Part shown: positions 1-9,981 of the stretch, one piece after another
How positions within the stretch are numbered: the first letter of the stretch is position 1
Layout of the letters: each line of letters starts with the position of its first letter
Assembly: GCA_028752905.1 (NCBI GenBank)
Contig: JAQNBH010000020.1
Coordinates: 1,116,001-1,180,000, forward strand
From: Cladorhizidae sp. MBARI D1340-BT2
Taxonomy: Eukaryota; Porifera; Demospongiae; Poecilosclerida; Cladorhizidae
Length of the DNA stretch: 64,000 bases
Reading direction: 5' to 3'
Program-made: the position numbers and the translations under genes
Notes under the pieces: model-generated
What the model was told of the DNA's origin: nothing
The model's input: only the letters and a program-made list of their open reading frames with translations
Databases searched by the model: none

Positions 1-210
1 ATGTGTTCTCTATCTTGATATTTGCCCTAATTTGGTCTATAATATGTTTCTCATTTTTTCCCCAAAAATCTTGCTTTTTTGCCGTAAAGCTCATAACTTT
101 TCTACACTTTATCCAAAAAAGATAATTTTTATATCACCGAATAGCCCTTCTAATTATCTGTCTTTTGTACGTGCCAATATTTTGTGTACTCTAAGTATTA
201 GCAAGTTATG
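1..210 (+). repeat. Variable AT-rich head of the unit (shown in unit 1)
   Basis: This part of the unit carries most of the differences between copies. They include the three-base AAT insertion near position 41; a T/C/A homopolymer tract at about 55-68 (T6C4A5, T5C5A5, T4C6A5 or T3C7A5, and others); GCTTTTTTG versus GTTATTTTG; TTATCCAAAAAAGAT versus TTACCCCAAAAAGAAAA; CACCGAATAG versus CACCGGATAG; and the block before TACTCTAAGTATTAGCA. These define types A to D. A short open frame of 60-62 codons crosses this region in many units but starts only at TTG or GTG and is not judged to be coding. Confidence 0.9.
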
Positions 211-401
211 GTGATTTGAAGTGGTAAGGTTTGCGATCTTTCCTGGCGTTTTCCAGTTGCCAAAGCGGTGGCCTGCCAGTGAAAAACCACTACATTTATT
301 GATAATCTGTTGACATGTTGCAGATAAGGACCTTCTCTATCAGTTGACAAAATCTGGCACTTTGGTCTTGTTAATTAGGGCAGTTATGAATTGTAATCTT
401 A
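211..401 (+). repeat. Near-invariant GC-richer core of the unit (shown in unit 1)
   Basis: This stretch, from GTGATTTGAAGTGG to GAATTGTAATCTTA, is almost the same in all 71 units. In the A/B domain I noticed only scattered changes: AGCAGTGG at 5707 and 8428, GTGGGAAGG near 24723, and GAACTGG near 12918 and 20184. C and D units share two fixed changes, AAGGGCC for AAGGACC and CTGGGAC for CTGGCAC. The block 239-291 is about half G+C and has short inverted repeats: CTGG/CCAG at 243-246 and 253-256, AGTG/CACT at 278-281 and 288-291, and AGTGGT/ACCACT at 220-225 and 286-291. What keeps it uniform (binding, transcription or conversion) is unknown. Confidence 0.85.
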
Positions 402-573
402 CTTGATGCTAAACATGTTAGCTTCGTAGATTATCCACACCACTGAATAGACTTGATGTATAGCTATTAAGATAGGACTCTCTAAGTGCTCTCTCTTGAT
501 ACCAAACATCCATATATTCTGCACACTTCACTGTAATGGACTTGCAAGATAGGTATCTCTCAGTGTTCTCTAT
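402..573 (+). repeat. Internal subrepeat S1, 172 bp (shown in unit 1)
   Basis: First of three related subrepeats. It begins CTTGATGCTAAACATG and splits into two halves: S1a at 402-494 (93 bp) and S1b at 495-573 (79 bp), the second starting CTTGATACCAAACATCC. The halves share TTCTCCACACTTCACTG-like and GACTTG..AAGATAGG segments. S1b lacks about 14 bases (ATATAGCTATT region) between GACTTG and AAGATAGG, which accounts for the 93 versus 79 bp lengths. S1 differs from S2 and S3 by CTTCGTAGATTATCC in place of CTTCATAGATTCTCC. C units have CACACTTCACTG here instead of CACACCACTG, making their S1 174 bp. Confidence 0.88.
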
Positions 574-737
574 CTTGAGCTAAACATGTTAGCTTCATAG
601 ATTCTCCACACTTCACTGAATAGAGTTGATATATAGCTCTAAAGGTAGGCCTCTCTCTGTTCTCTCTCTTGATACCAAACATCCGTATATTCTGCATACA
701 TAGAATCACAAGATAGGTTTCTCTATGTGTTATCTAT
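574..737 (+). repeat. Internal subrepeat S2, 164 bp (shown in unit 1)
   Basis: Second subrepeat, starting CTTGAGCTAAACATG, one base shorter there than S1. Halves are S2a at 574-667 (94 bp) and S2b at 668-737 (70 bp). S2a ends in a pyrimidine run at 651-670 broken by a single G. S2b has ATACATAGAATCACAAG where S1b has ACACTTCACTGTAATGGACTTGCAAG. Two markers vary among units: GAGTTGATA with CAAACATCCG (A/B form) versus GACTTGATA with CAAACGTCCG (C form), and the end TGTTATCTATC versus TGTTCTCTATC. Confidence 0.88.
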
Positions 738-922
738 CTTGATGCTAAACAGGTTAGCTTCATAGATTCTCCACACTTCACTGTATAAACTTGATATATA
801 GCTATTAAGATAGGTCTCTCCCTGTGCTCTCTGTTGATATCAAACATCCATAATATTCTGCACACTTCACTGTAATGGACTTGATATGATTCGAATGATA
901 GGTTTCATTATGTGTTCTCTAT
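738..922 (+). repeat. Internal subrepeat S3, 185 bp (shown in unit 1)
   Basis: Third subrepeat, starting CTTGATGCTAAACAGG. Halves are S3a at 738-832 (95 bp) and S3b at 833-922 (90 bp), the second beginning GTTGATATCAAACATCC. S3b carries GATATGATTCGAATGATAGG, absent from the other subrepeats, and supplies the single TTCGAA per unit (890-895). CACACTTCACTG versus CACAATTCACTG in S3b varies between units and in the A/B domain predicts the head type of the next unit. The last 13 bases belong to the next unit in the numbering used here. Confidence 0.88.
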
Positions 923-1815
923 CTTGATATTTGCCCTAATTTGGTCTATATGTTTCTCATTTCCCCCCCAAAAATCTTGTTATTTTGCCGTAAAGCTCAT
1001 AACTTTTCTACACTTTATCCAAAAAAGATAATTTTTATATCACCGAATAGCCCTTCTAATTATCTGTCTTTTGTACGTGCCAATATTTTGTGTACTCTAA
1101 GTATTAGCAAGTTATGGTGATTTGAAGTGGTAAGGTTTGCGATCTTTCCTGGCGTTTTCCAGTTGCCAAAGCGGTGGCCTGCCAGTGAAAAACCACTACA
1201 TTTATTGATAATCTGTTGACATGTTGCAGATAAGGACCTTCTCTATCAGTTGACAAAATCTGGCACTTTGGTCTTGTTAATTAGGGCAGTTATGAATTGT
1301 AATCTTACTTGATGCTAAACATGTTAGCTTCGTAGATTATCCACACCACTGAATATACTTGATGTATAGCTATTAAGATAGGACTCTCTAAGTGCTCTCT
1401 CTTGATACCAAACATCCATATATTCTGCACACTTCACTGTAATGGACTTGCAAGATAGGTATCTCTCAGTGTTCTCTATCTTGAGCTAAACATGTTAGCT
1501 TCATAGATTCTCCACACTTCACTGAATAGAGTTGATATATAGCTCTAAAGGTAGGCCTCTCTCTGTTCTCTCTCTTGATACCAAACATCCGTATATTCTG
1601 CATACATAGAATCACAAGATAGGTTTCTCTATGTGTTCTCTATCTTGATGCTAAACAGGTTAGCTTCATAGATTCTCCACACTTCACTGTATAAACTTGA
1701 TATATAGCTATTAAGATAGGTCTCTCCCTGTGCTCTCTGTTGATATCAAACATCCATAATATTCTGCACAATTCACTGTAATGGACTTGATATGATTCGA
1801 ATGATAGGTTTCATT
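910..1815 (+). repeat. Satellite unit 2, B head with A second half, 906 bp
   Basis: Begins as B (CTATATG, T3C7A5, CTTGTTATTTTG) but continues as A (TTATCCAAAAAAGAT, CACCGAATAG, CCAATATTTTG). S1 has GAATATACTTG. S3 has CACAATTC. A mosaic with a switch between about 977 and 1017. Confidence 0.95.
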
Positions 1816-2724
1816 ATGTGTTCTCTATCTTGATATTTGCCCTAATTTGGTCTATAATATGTTTCTCATTTTTTCCCCAAAAATCTTGCTTTTTTGCCGT
1901 AAAGCTCATAACTTTTCTACACTTTATCCAAAAAAGATAATTTTTATATCACCGAATAGCCCTTCTAATTATCTGTCTTTTGTACGTGCCAATATTTTGT
2001 GTACTCTAAGTATTAGCAAGTTATGGTGATTTGAAGTGGTAAGGTTTGCGATCTTTCCTGGCGTTTTCCAGTTGCCAAAGCGGTGGCCTGCCAGTGAAAA
2101 ACCACTACATTTATTGATAATCTGTTGACATGTTGCAGATAAGGACCTTCTCTATCAGTTGACAAAATCTGGCACTTTGGTCTTGTTAATTAGGGCAGTT
2201 ATGAATTGTAATCTTACTTGATGCTAAACATGTTAGCTTCGTAGATTATCCACACCACTGAATAGACTTGATGTATAGCTATTAAGATAGGACTCTCTAA
2301 GTGCTCTCTCTTGATACCAAACATCCATATATTCTGCACACTTCACTGTAATGGACTTGCAAGATAGGTATCTCTCAGTGTTCTCTATCTTGAGCTAAAC
2401 ATGTTAGCTTCATAGATTCTCCACACTTCACTGAATAGAGTTGATATATAGCTCTAAAGGTAGGCCTCTCTCTGTTCTCTCTCTTGATACCAAACATCCG
2501 TATATTCTGCATACATAGAATCACAAGATAGGTTTCTCTATGTGTTCTCTATCTTGATGCTAAACAGGTTAGCTTCATAGATTCTCCACACTTCACTGTA
2601 TAAACTTGATATATAGCTATTAAGATAGGTCTCTCCCTGTGCTCTCTGTTGATATCAAACATCCATAATATTCTGCACAATTCACTGTAATGGACTTGAT
2701 ATGATTCGAATGATAGGTTTCATT
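1816..2724 (+). repeat. Satellite unit 3, type A, 909 bp
   Basis: Tract T6C4A5. S2 ends TGTTCTCTATC and S3 has CACAATTC; the next unit has an A head. Confidence 0.96.
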
Positions 2725-3633
2725 ATGTGTTCTCTATCTTGATATTTGCCCTAATTTGGTCTATAATATGTTTCTCATTTTTCCCCCAAAAATCTTGCTT
2801 TTTTGCCGTAAAGCTCATAACTTTTCTACACTTTATCCCAAAAAGATAATTTTTATATAACCGAATAGCCCTTCTAATTATCTGTCTTTTGTACGTGCCA
2901 ATATTTTGTGTACTCTAAGTATTAGCAAGTTATGGTGATTTGAAGTGGTAAGGTTTGCGATCTTTCCTGGCGTTTTCCAGTTGCCAAAGCGGTGGCCTGC
3001 CAGTGAAAAACCACTACATTTATTGATAATCTGTTGACATGTTGCAGATAAGGACCTTCTCTATCAGTTGACAAAATCTGGCACTTTGGTCTTGTTAATT
3101 AGGGCAGTTATGAATTGTAATCTTACTTGATGCTAAACATGTTAGCTTCGTAGATTATCCACACCACTGAATAGACTTGATGTATAGCTATTAAGATAGG
3201 ACTCTCTAAGTGCTCTCTCTTGATACCAAACATCCATATATTCTGCACACTTCACTGTAATGGACTTGCAAGATAGGTATCTCTCAGTGTTCTCTATCTT
3301 GAGCTAAACATGTTAGCTTCATAGATTCTCCACACTTCACTGAATAGAGTTGATATATAGCTCTAAAGGTAGGCCTCTCTCTGTTCTCTCTCTTGATACC
3401 AAACATCCGTATATTCTGCATACATAGAATCACAAGATAGGTTTCTCTATGTGTTATCTATCTTGATGCTAAACAGGTTAGCTTCATAGATTCTCCACAC
3501 TTCACTGTATAAACTTGATATATAGCTATTAAGATAGGTCTCTCCCTGTGCTCTCTGTTGATATCAAACATCCATAATATTCTGCACACTTCACTGTAAT
3601 GGACTTGATATGATTCGAATGATAGGTTTCATT
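2725..3633 (+). repeat. Satellite unit 4, A variant, 909 bp
   Basis: A head with T5C5A5, then TTATCCCAAAAAGATAA and ATAACCGAATAG, a variant shared only with unit 5. Confidence 0.95.
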
Positions 3634-4539
3634 ATGTGTTCTCTATCTTGATATTTGCCCTAATTTGGTCTATATGTTTCTCATTTCCCCCCCAAAAATC
3701 TTGTTATTTTGCCGTAAAGCTCATAACTTTTCTACACTTTATCCCAAAAAGATAATTTTTATATAACCGAATAGCCCTTCTAATTATCTCTCTTTTGTAC
3801 GTGCCAATATTTTGTGTACTCTAAGTATTAGCAAGTTATGGTGATTTGAAGTGGTAAGGTTTGCGATCTTTCCTGGCGTTTTCCAGTTGCCAAAGCGGTG
3901 GCCTGCCAGTGAAAAACCACTACATTTATTGATAATCTGTTGACATGTTGCAGATAAGGACCTTCTCTATCAGTTGACAAAATCTGGCACTTTGGTCTTG
4001 TTAATTAGGGCAGTTATGAATTGTAATCTTACTTGATGCTAAACATGTTAGCTTCGTAGATTATCCACACCACTGAATAGACTTGATGTATAGCTATTAA
4101 GATAGGACTCTCTAAGTGCTCTCTCTTGATACCAAACATCCATATATTCTGCACACTTCACTGTAATGGACTTGCAAGATAGGTATCTCTCAGTGTTCTC
4201 TATCTTGAGCTAAACATGTTAGCTTCATAGATTCTCCACACTTCACTGAATAGAGTTGATATATAGCTCTAAAGGTAGGCCTCTCTCTGTTCTCTCTCTT
4301 GATACCAAACATCCGTATATTCTGCATACATAGAATCACAAGATAGGTTTCTCTATGTGTTATCTATCTTGATGCTAAACAGGTTAGCTTCATAGATTCT
4401 CCACACTTCACTGTATAAACTTGATATATAGCTATTAAGATAGGTCTCTCCCTGTGCTCTCTGTTGATATCAAACATCCATAATATTCTGCACACTTCAC
4501 TGTAATGGACTTGATATGATTCGAATGATAGGTTTCATT
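3634..4539 (+). repeat. Satellite unit 5, B head with unit-4-like second half, 906 bp
   Basis: B head (T3C7A5), followed by the TTATCCCAAAAAGATAA / ATAACCGAATAG variant of unit 4. Private change TATCTCTCTTTTG. Confidence 0.95.
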
Positions 4540-5445
4540 ATGTGTTCTCTATCTTGATATTTGCCCTAATTTGGTCTATATGTTTCTCATTTCCCCCCCA
4601 AAAATCTTGTTATTTTGCCGTAAAGCTCATAACTTTTCTACACTTTACCCCAAAAAGAAAATTTTTATATCACCGAATAGCCCTTCTAATTATCTGTCTT
4701 TTGTACGTGCCAAAATTTTGTGTACTCTAAGTATTAGCAAGTTATGGTGATTTGAAGTGGTAAGGTTTGCGATCTTTCCTGGCGTTTTCCAGTTGCCAAA
4801 GCGGTGGCCTGCCAGTGAAAAACCACTACATTTATTGATAATCTGTTGACATGTTGCAGATAAGGACCTTCTCTATCAGTTGACAAAATCTGGCACTTTG
4901 GTCTTGTTAATTAGGGCAGTTATGAATTGTAATCTTACTTGATGCTAAACATGTTAGCTTCGTAGATTATCCACACCACTGAATAGACTTGATGTATAGC
5001 TATTAAGATAGGACTCTCTAAGTGCTCTCTCTTGATACCAAACATCCATATATTCTGCACACTTCACTGTAATGGACTTGCAAGATAGGTATCTCTCAGT
5101 GTTCTCTATCTTGAGCTAAACATGTTAGCTTCATAGATTCTCCACACTTCACTGAATAGAGTTGATATATAGCTCTAAAGGTAGGCCTCTCTCTGTTCTC
5201 TCTCTTGATACCAAACATCCGTATATTCTGCATACATAGAATCACAAGATAGGTTTCTCTATGTGTTATCTATCTTGATGCTAAACAGGTTAGCTTCATA
5301 GATTCTCCACACTTCACTGTATAAACTTAATATATAGCTATTAAGATAGGTCTCTCCCTGTGCTCTCTGTTGATATCAAACATCCATACTATTCTGCACA
5401 CTTCACTGTAATGGACTTGATATGATTCGAATGATAGGTTTCATT
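4540..5445 (+). repeat. Satellite unit 6, type B, 906 bp
   Basis: TTACCCCAAAAAGAAAA, CACCGAATAG, CCAAAATTTTG. S3 has CTTAATATATAG and CCATACTATTC. First unit of a trimer repeated at units 9-11. Confidence 0.96.
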
Positions 5446-6351
5446 ATGTGTTCTCTATCTTGATATTTGCCCTAATTTGGTCTATATGTTTCTCATTTCC
5501 CCCCCAAAAATCTTGTTATTTTGCCGTAAAGCTCATAACTTTTCTACACTTTACCCCAAAAAGATAATTTTTATATCTCCGGATAGCCCTTCTAATTATC
5601 TGTCTTTTGTACGTGCCAAAATTTTGTGTACTCTAAGTATTAGCAAGTTATGGTGATTTGAAGTGGTAAGGTTTGCGATCTTTCCTGGCGTTTTCCAGTT
5701 GCCAAAGCAGTGGCCTGCCAGTGAAAAACCACTACATTTATTGATAATCTGTTGACATGTTGCAGATAAGGACCTTCTCTATCAGTTGACAAAATCTGGC
5801 ACTTTGGTCTTGTTAATTAGGGCAGTTATGAATTGTAATCTTACTTGATGCTAAACATGTTAGCTTCGTAGATTATCCACACCACTGAATAGACTTGATG
5901 TATAGCTATTAAGATAGGACTCTCTAAGTGCTCTCTCTTGATACCAAACATCCATATATTCTGCACACTTCACTGTAATGGACTTGCAAGATAGGTATCT
6001 CTCAGTGTTCTCTATCTTGAGCTAAACATGTTAGCTTCATAGATTCTCCACACTTCACTGAATAGAGTTGATATATAGCTCTAAAGGTAGGCCTCTCTCT
6101 GTTCTCTCTCTTGATACCAAACATCCGTATATTCTGCATACATAGAATCACAAGATAGGTTTCTCTATGTGTTCTCTATCTTGATGCTAAACAGGTTAGC
6201 TTCATAGATTCTCCACACTTCACTGTATAAACTTGATATATAGCTATTAAGATAGGTCTCTCCCTGTGCTCTCTGTTGATATCAAACATCCATAATATTC
6301 TGCACAATTCACTGTAATGGACTTGATATGATTCGAATGATAGGTTTCATT
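5446..6351 (+). repeat. Satellite unit 7, B variant, 906 bp
   Basis: B head with TTACCCCAAAAAGATAA, CTCCGGATAG and the core change AGCAGTGG. The same set recurs in unit 10. Confidence 0.95.
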
Positions 6352-7260
6352 ATGTGTTCTCTATCTTGATATTTGCCCTAATTTGGTCTATAATATGTTT
6401 CTCATTTTTTCCCCAAAAATCTTGCTTTTTTGCCGTAAAGCTCATAACTTTTCTACACTTTATCCAAAAAAGATAATTTTTATATCACCGAATAGCCCTT
6501 CTAATTATCTGTCTTTTGTACGTGCCAATATTTTGTGTACTCTAAGTATTAGCAAGTTATGGTGATTTGAAGTGGTAAGGTTTGCGATCTTTCCTGGCGT
6601 TTTCCAGTTGCCAAAGCGGTGGCCTGCCAGTGAAAAACCACTACATTTATTGATAATCTGTTGACATGTTGCAGATAAGGACCTTCTCTATCAGTTGACA
6701 AAATCTGGCACTTTGGTCTTGTTAATTAGGGCAGTTATGAATTGTAATCTTACTTGATGCTAAACATGTTAGCTTCGTAGATTATCCACACCACTGAATA
6801 GACTTGATGTATAGCTATTAAGATAGGACTCTCTAAGTGCTCTCTCTTGATACCAAACATCCATATATTCTGCACACTTCACTGTAATGGACTTGCAAGA
6901 TAGGTATCTCTCAGTGTTCTCTATCTTGAGCTAAACATGTTAGCTTCATAGATTCTCCACACTTCACTGAATAGAGTTGATATATAGCTCTAAAGGTAGG
7001 CCTCTCTCTGTTCTCTCTCTTGATACCAAACATCCGTATATTCTGCATACATAGAATCACAAGATAGGTTTCTCTATGTGTTATCTATCTTGATGCTAAA
7101 CAGGTTAGCTTCATAGATTCTCCACACTTCACTGTATAAACTTGATATATAGCTATTAAGATAGGTCTCTCCCTGTGCTCTCTGTTGATATCAAACATCC
7201 ATAATATTCTGCACACTTCACTGTAATGGACTTGATATGATTCGAATGATAGGTTTCATT
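6352..7260 (+). repeat. Satellite unit 8, type A, 909 bp
   Basis: Tract T6C4A5. S2 ends TGTTATCTATC and S3 has CACACTTC. Third member of the first trimer copy. Confidence 0.96.
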
Positions 7261-8166
7261 ATGTGTTCTCTATCTTGATATTTGCCCTAATTTGGTCTAT
7301 ATGTTTCTCATTTCCCCCCCAAAAATCTTGTTATTTTGCCGTAAAGCTCATAACTTTTCTACACTTTACCCCAAAAAGAAAATTTTTATATCACCGAATA
7401 GCCCTTCTAATTATCTGTCTTTTGTACGTGCCAAAATTTTGTGTACTCTAAGTATTAGCAAGTTATGGTGATTTGAAGTGGTAAGGTTTGCGATCTTTCC
7501 TGGCGTTTTCCAGTTGCCAAAGCGGTGGCCTGCCAGTGAAAAACCACTACATTTATTGATAATCTGTTGACATGTTGCAGATAAGGACCTTCTCTATCAG
7601 TTGACAAAATCTGGCACTTTGGTCTTGTTAATTAGGGCAGTTATGAATTGTAATCTTACTTGATGCTAAACATGTTAGCTTCGTAGATTATCCACACCAC
7701 TGAATAGACTTGATGTATAGCTATTAAGATAGGACTCTCTAAGTGCTCTCTCTTGATACCAAACATCCATATATTCTGCACACTTCACTGTAATGGACTT
7801 GCAAGATAGGTATCTCTCAGTGTTCTCTATCTTGAGCTAAACATGTTAGCTTCATAGATTCTCCACACTTCACTGAATAGAGTTGATATATAGCTCTAAA
7901 GGTAGGCCTCTCTCTGTTCTCTCTCTTGATACCAAACATCCGTATATTCTGCATACATAGAATCACAAGATAGGTTTCTCTATGTGTTATCTATCTTGAT
8001 GCTAAACAGGTTAGCTTCATAGATTCTCCACACTTCACTGTATAAACTTAATATATAGCTATTAAGATAGGTCTCTCCCTGTGCTCTCTGTTGATATCAA
8101 ACATCCATACTATTCTGCACACTTCACTGTAATGGACTTGATATGATTCGAATGATAGGTTTCATT
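7261..8166 (+). repeat. Satellite unit 9, type B, 906 bp
   Basis: Matches unit 6, including CTTAATATATAG and CCATACTATTC in S3, exactly 2721 bp downstream. Confidence 0.96.
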
Positions 8167-9072
8167 ATGTGTTCTCTATCTTGATATTTGCCCTAATTTG
8201 GTCTATATGTTTCTCATTTCCCCCCCAAAAATCTTGTTATTTTGCCGTAAAGCTCATAACTTTTCTACACTTTACCCCAAAAAGATAATTTTTATATCTC
8301 CGGATAGCCCTTCTAATTATCTGTCTTTTGTACGTGCCAAAATTTTGTGTACTCTAAGTATTAGCAAGTTATGGTGATTTGAAGTGGTAAGGTTTGCGAT
8401 CTTTCCTGGCGTTTTCCAGTTGCCAAAGCAGTGGCCTGCCAGTGAAAAACCACTACATTTATTGATAATCTGTTGACATGTTGCAGATAAGGACCTTCTC
8501 TATCAGTTGACAAAATCTGGCACTTTGGTCTTGTTAATTAGGGCAGTTATGAATTGTAATCTTACTTGATGCTAAACATGTTAGCTTCGTAGATTATCCA
8601 CACCACTGAATAGACTTGATGTATAGCTATTAAGATAGGACTCTCTAAGTGCTCTCTCTTGATACCAAACATCCATATATTCTGCACACTTCACTGTAAT
8701 GGACTTGCAAGATAGGTATCTCTCAGTGTTCTCTATCTTGAGCTAAACATGTTAGCTTCATAGATTCTCCACACTTCACTGAATAGAGTTGATATATAGC
8801 TCTAAAGGTAGGCCTCTCTCTGTTCTCTCTCTTGATACCAAACATCCGTATATTCTGCATACATAGAATCACAAGATAGGTTTCTCTATGTGTTCTCTAT
8901 CTTGATGCTAAACAGGTTAGCTTCATAGATTCTCCACACTTCACTGTATAAACTTGATATATAGCTATTAAGATAGGTCTCTCCCTGTGCTCTCTGTTGA
9001 TATCAAACATCCATAATATTCTGCACAATTCACTGTAATGGACTTGATATGATTCGAATGATAGGTTTCATT
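8167..9072 (+). repeat. Satellite unit 10, B variant, 906 bp
   Basis: Matches unit 7 (CTCCGGATAG, AGCAGTGG), 2721 bp downstream. Confidence 0.95.
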
Positions 9073-9981
9073 ATGTGTTCTCTATCTTGATATTTGCCCT
9101 AATTTGGTCTATAATATGTTTCTCATTTTTTCCCCAAAAATCTTGCTTTTTTGCCGTAAAGCTCATAACTTTTCTACACTTTATCCAAAAAAGATAATTT
9201 TTATATCACCGAATAGCCCTTCTAATTATCTTTCTTTTGTACGTGCCAATATTTTGTGTACTCTAAGTATTAGCAAGTTATGGTGATTTGAAGTGGTAAG
9301 GTTTGCGATCTTTCCTGGCGTTTTCCAGTTGCCAAAGCGGTGGCCTGCCAGTGAAAAACCACTACATTTATTGATAATCTGTTGACATGTTGCAGATAAG
9401 GACCTTCTCTATCAGTTGACAAAATCTGGCACTTTGGTCTTGTTAATTAGGGCAGTTATGAATTGTAATCTTACTTGATGCTAAACATGTTAGCTTCGTA
9501 GATTATCCACACCACTGAATAGACTTGATGTATAGCTATTAAGATAGGACTCTCTAAGTGCTCTCTCTTGATACCAAACATCCATATATTCTGCACACTT
9601 CACTGTAATGGACTTGCAAGATAGGTATCTCTCAGTGTTCTCTATCTTGAGCTAAACATGTTAGCTTCATAGATTCTCCACACTTCACTGAATAGAGTTG
9701 ATATATAGCTCTAAAGGTAGGCCTCTCTCTGTTCTCTCTCTTGATACCAAACATCCGTATATTCTGCATACATAGAATCACAAGATAGGTTTCTCTATGT
9801 GTTATCTATCTTGATGCTAAACAGGTTAGCTTCATAGATTCTCCACACTTCACTGTATAAACTTGATATATAGCTATTAAGATAGGTCTCTCCCTGTGCT
9901 CTCTGTTGATATCAAACATCCATAATATTCTGCACACTTCACTGTAATGGACTTGATATGATTCGAATGATAGGTTTCATT
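9073..9981 (+). repeat. Satellite unit 11, type A, 909 bp
   Basis: Matches unit 8 apart from TATCTTTCTTTTG for TATCTGTCTTTTG near 9231. Confidence 0.96.

Larger units (their letters stand above)
1..909 (+). repeat. Satellite unit 1, type A, 909 bp
   Basis: Head CTATAATATG, tract T6C4A5, TTATCCAAAAAAGAT. S2 ends TGTTATCTATC and S3 has CACACTTC, the combination that precedes B heads. Confidence 0.96.
4540..9981 (+). repeat. Higher-order trimer B-B-A, 2721 bp, two copies
   Basis: Units 6-8 and 9-11 correspond one to one. Rare markers recur 2721 bp apart: CTTAATATATAG and CCATACTATTC in the first member, CTCCGGATAG and AGCAGTGG in the second. The only difference I found is one base near 9231. 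The copies adjoin, so this is a recent tandem duplication of three units. Confidence 0.9.

Noticed and set aside
32..214. Open frame of 60 codons recurring in A units, and a 62-codon frame in B units (for example 4542-4730)
   Set aside because: The frames begin at TTG or GTG, have no upstream ribosome-binding or start context, lie in different frames for A and B, and are lost in 16 of 71 units through indels in the homopolymer tract. The hydrophobic look comes from T-rich sequence. They recur only because the satellite recurs.
244..278. NFI-like or CENP-B-like binding site in the TGGC/GCCA-rich core
   Set aside because: TGGC and GCCA are 11 or 2 bases apart, not the 5 of a TTGGC-N5-GCCAA site, and no match to the CENP-B box core (TTCG....A..CGGG) occurs.
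226..300. tRNA or other structured RNA gene in the conserved core
   Set aside because: No cloverleaf can be drawn: the stems are four to six bases, compete with each other and lack conserved T-arm or D-arm sequences.
1..909. LTR, Helitron or other transposon as the unit
   Set aside because: I see no TG...CA ends with target duplications, primer-binding site, polypurine tract, terminal inverted repeats or coding remnant. An origin from a transposon cannot be excluded but nothing in the sequence supports it.
402..922. CRISPR array, suggested by regularly spaced repeats
   Set aside because: The internal repeats are 70-95 or 164-185 bp, diverged from each other, adjoin without unique spacers, and no cas gene is present.
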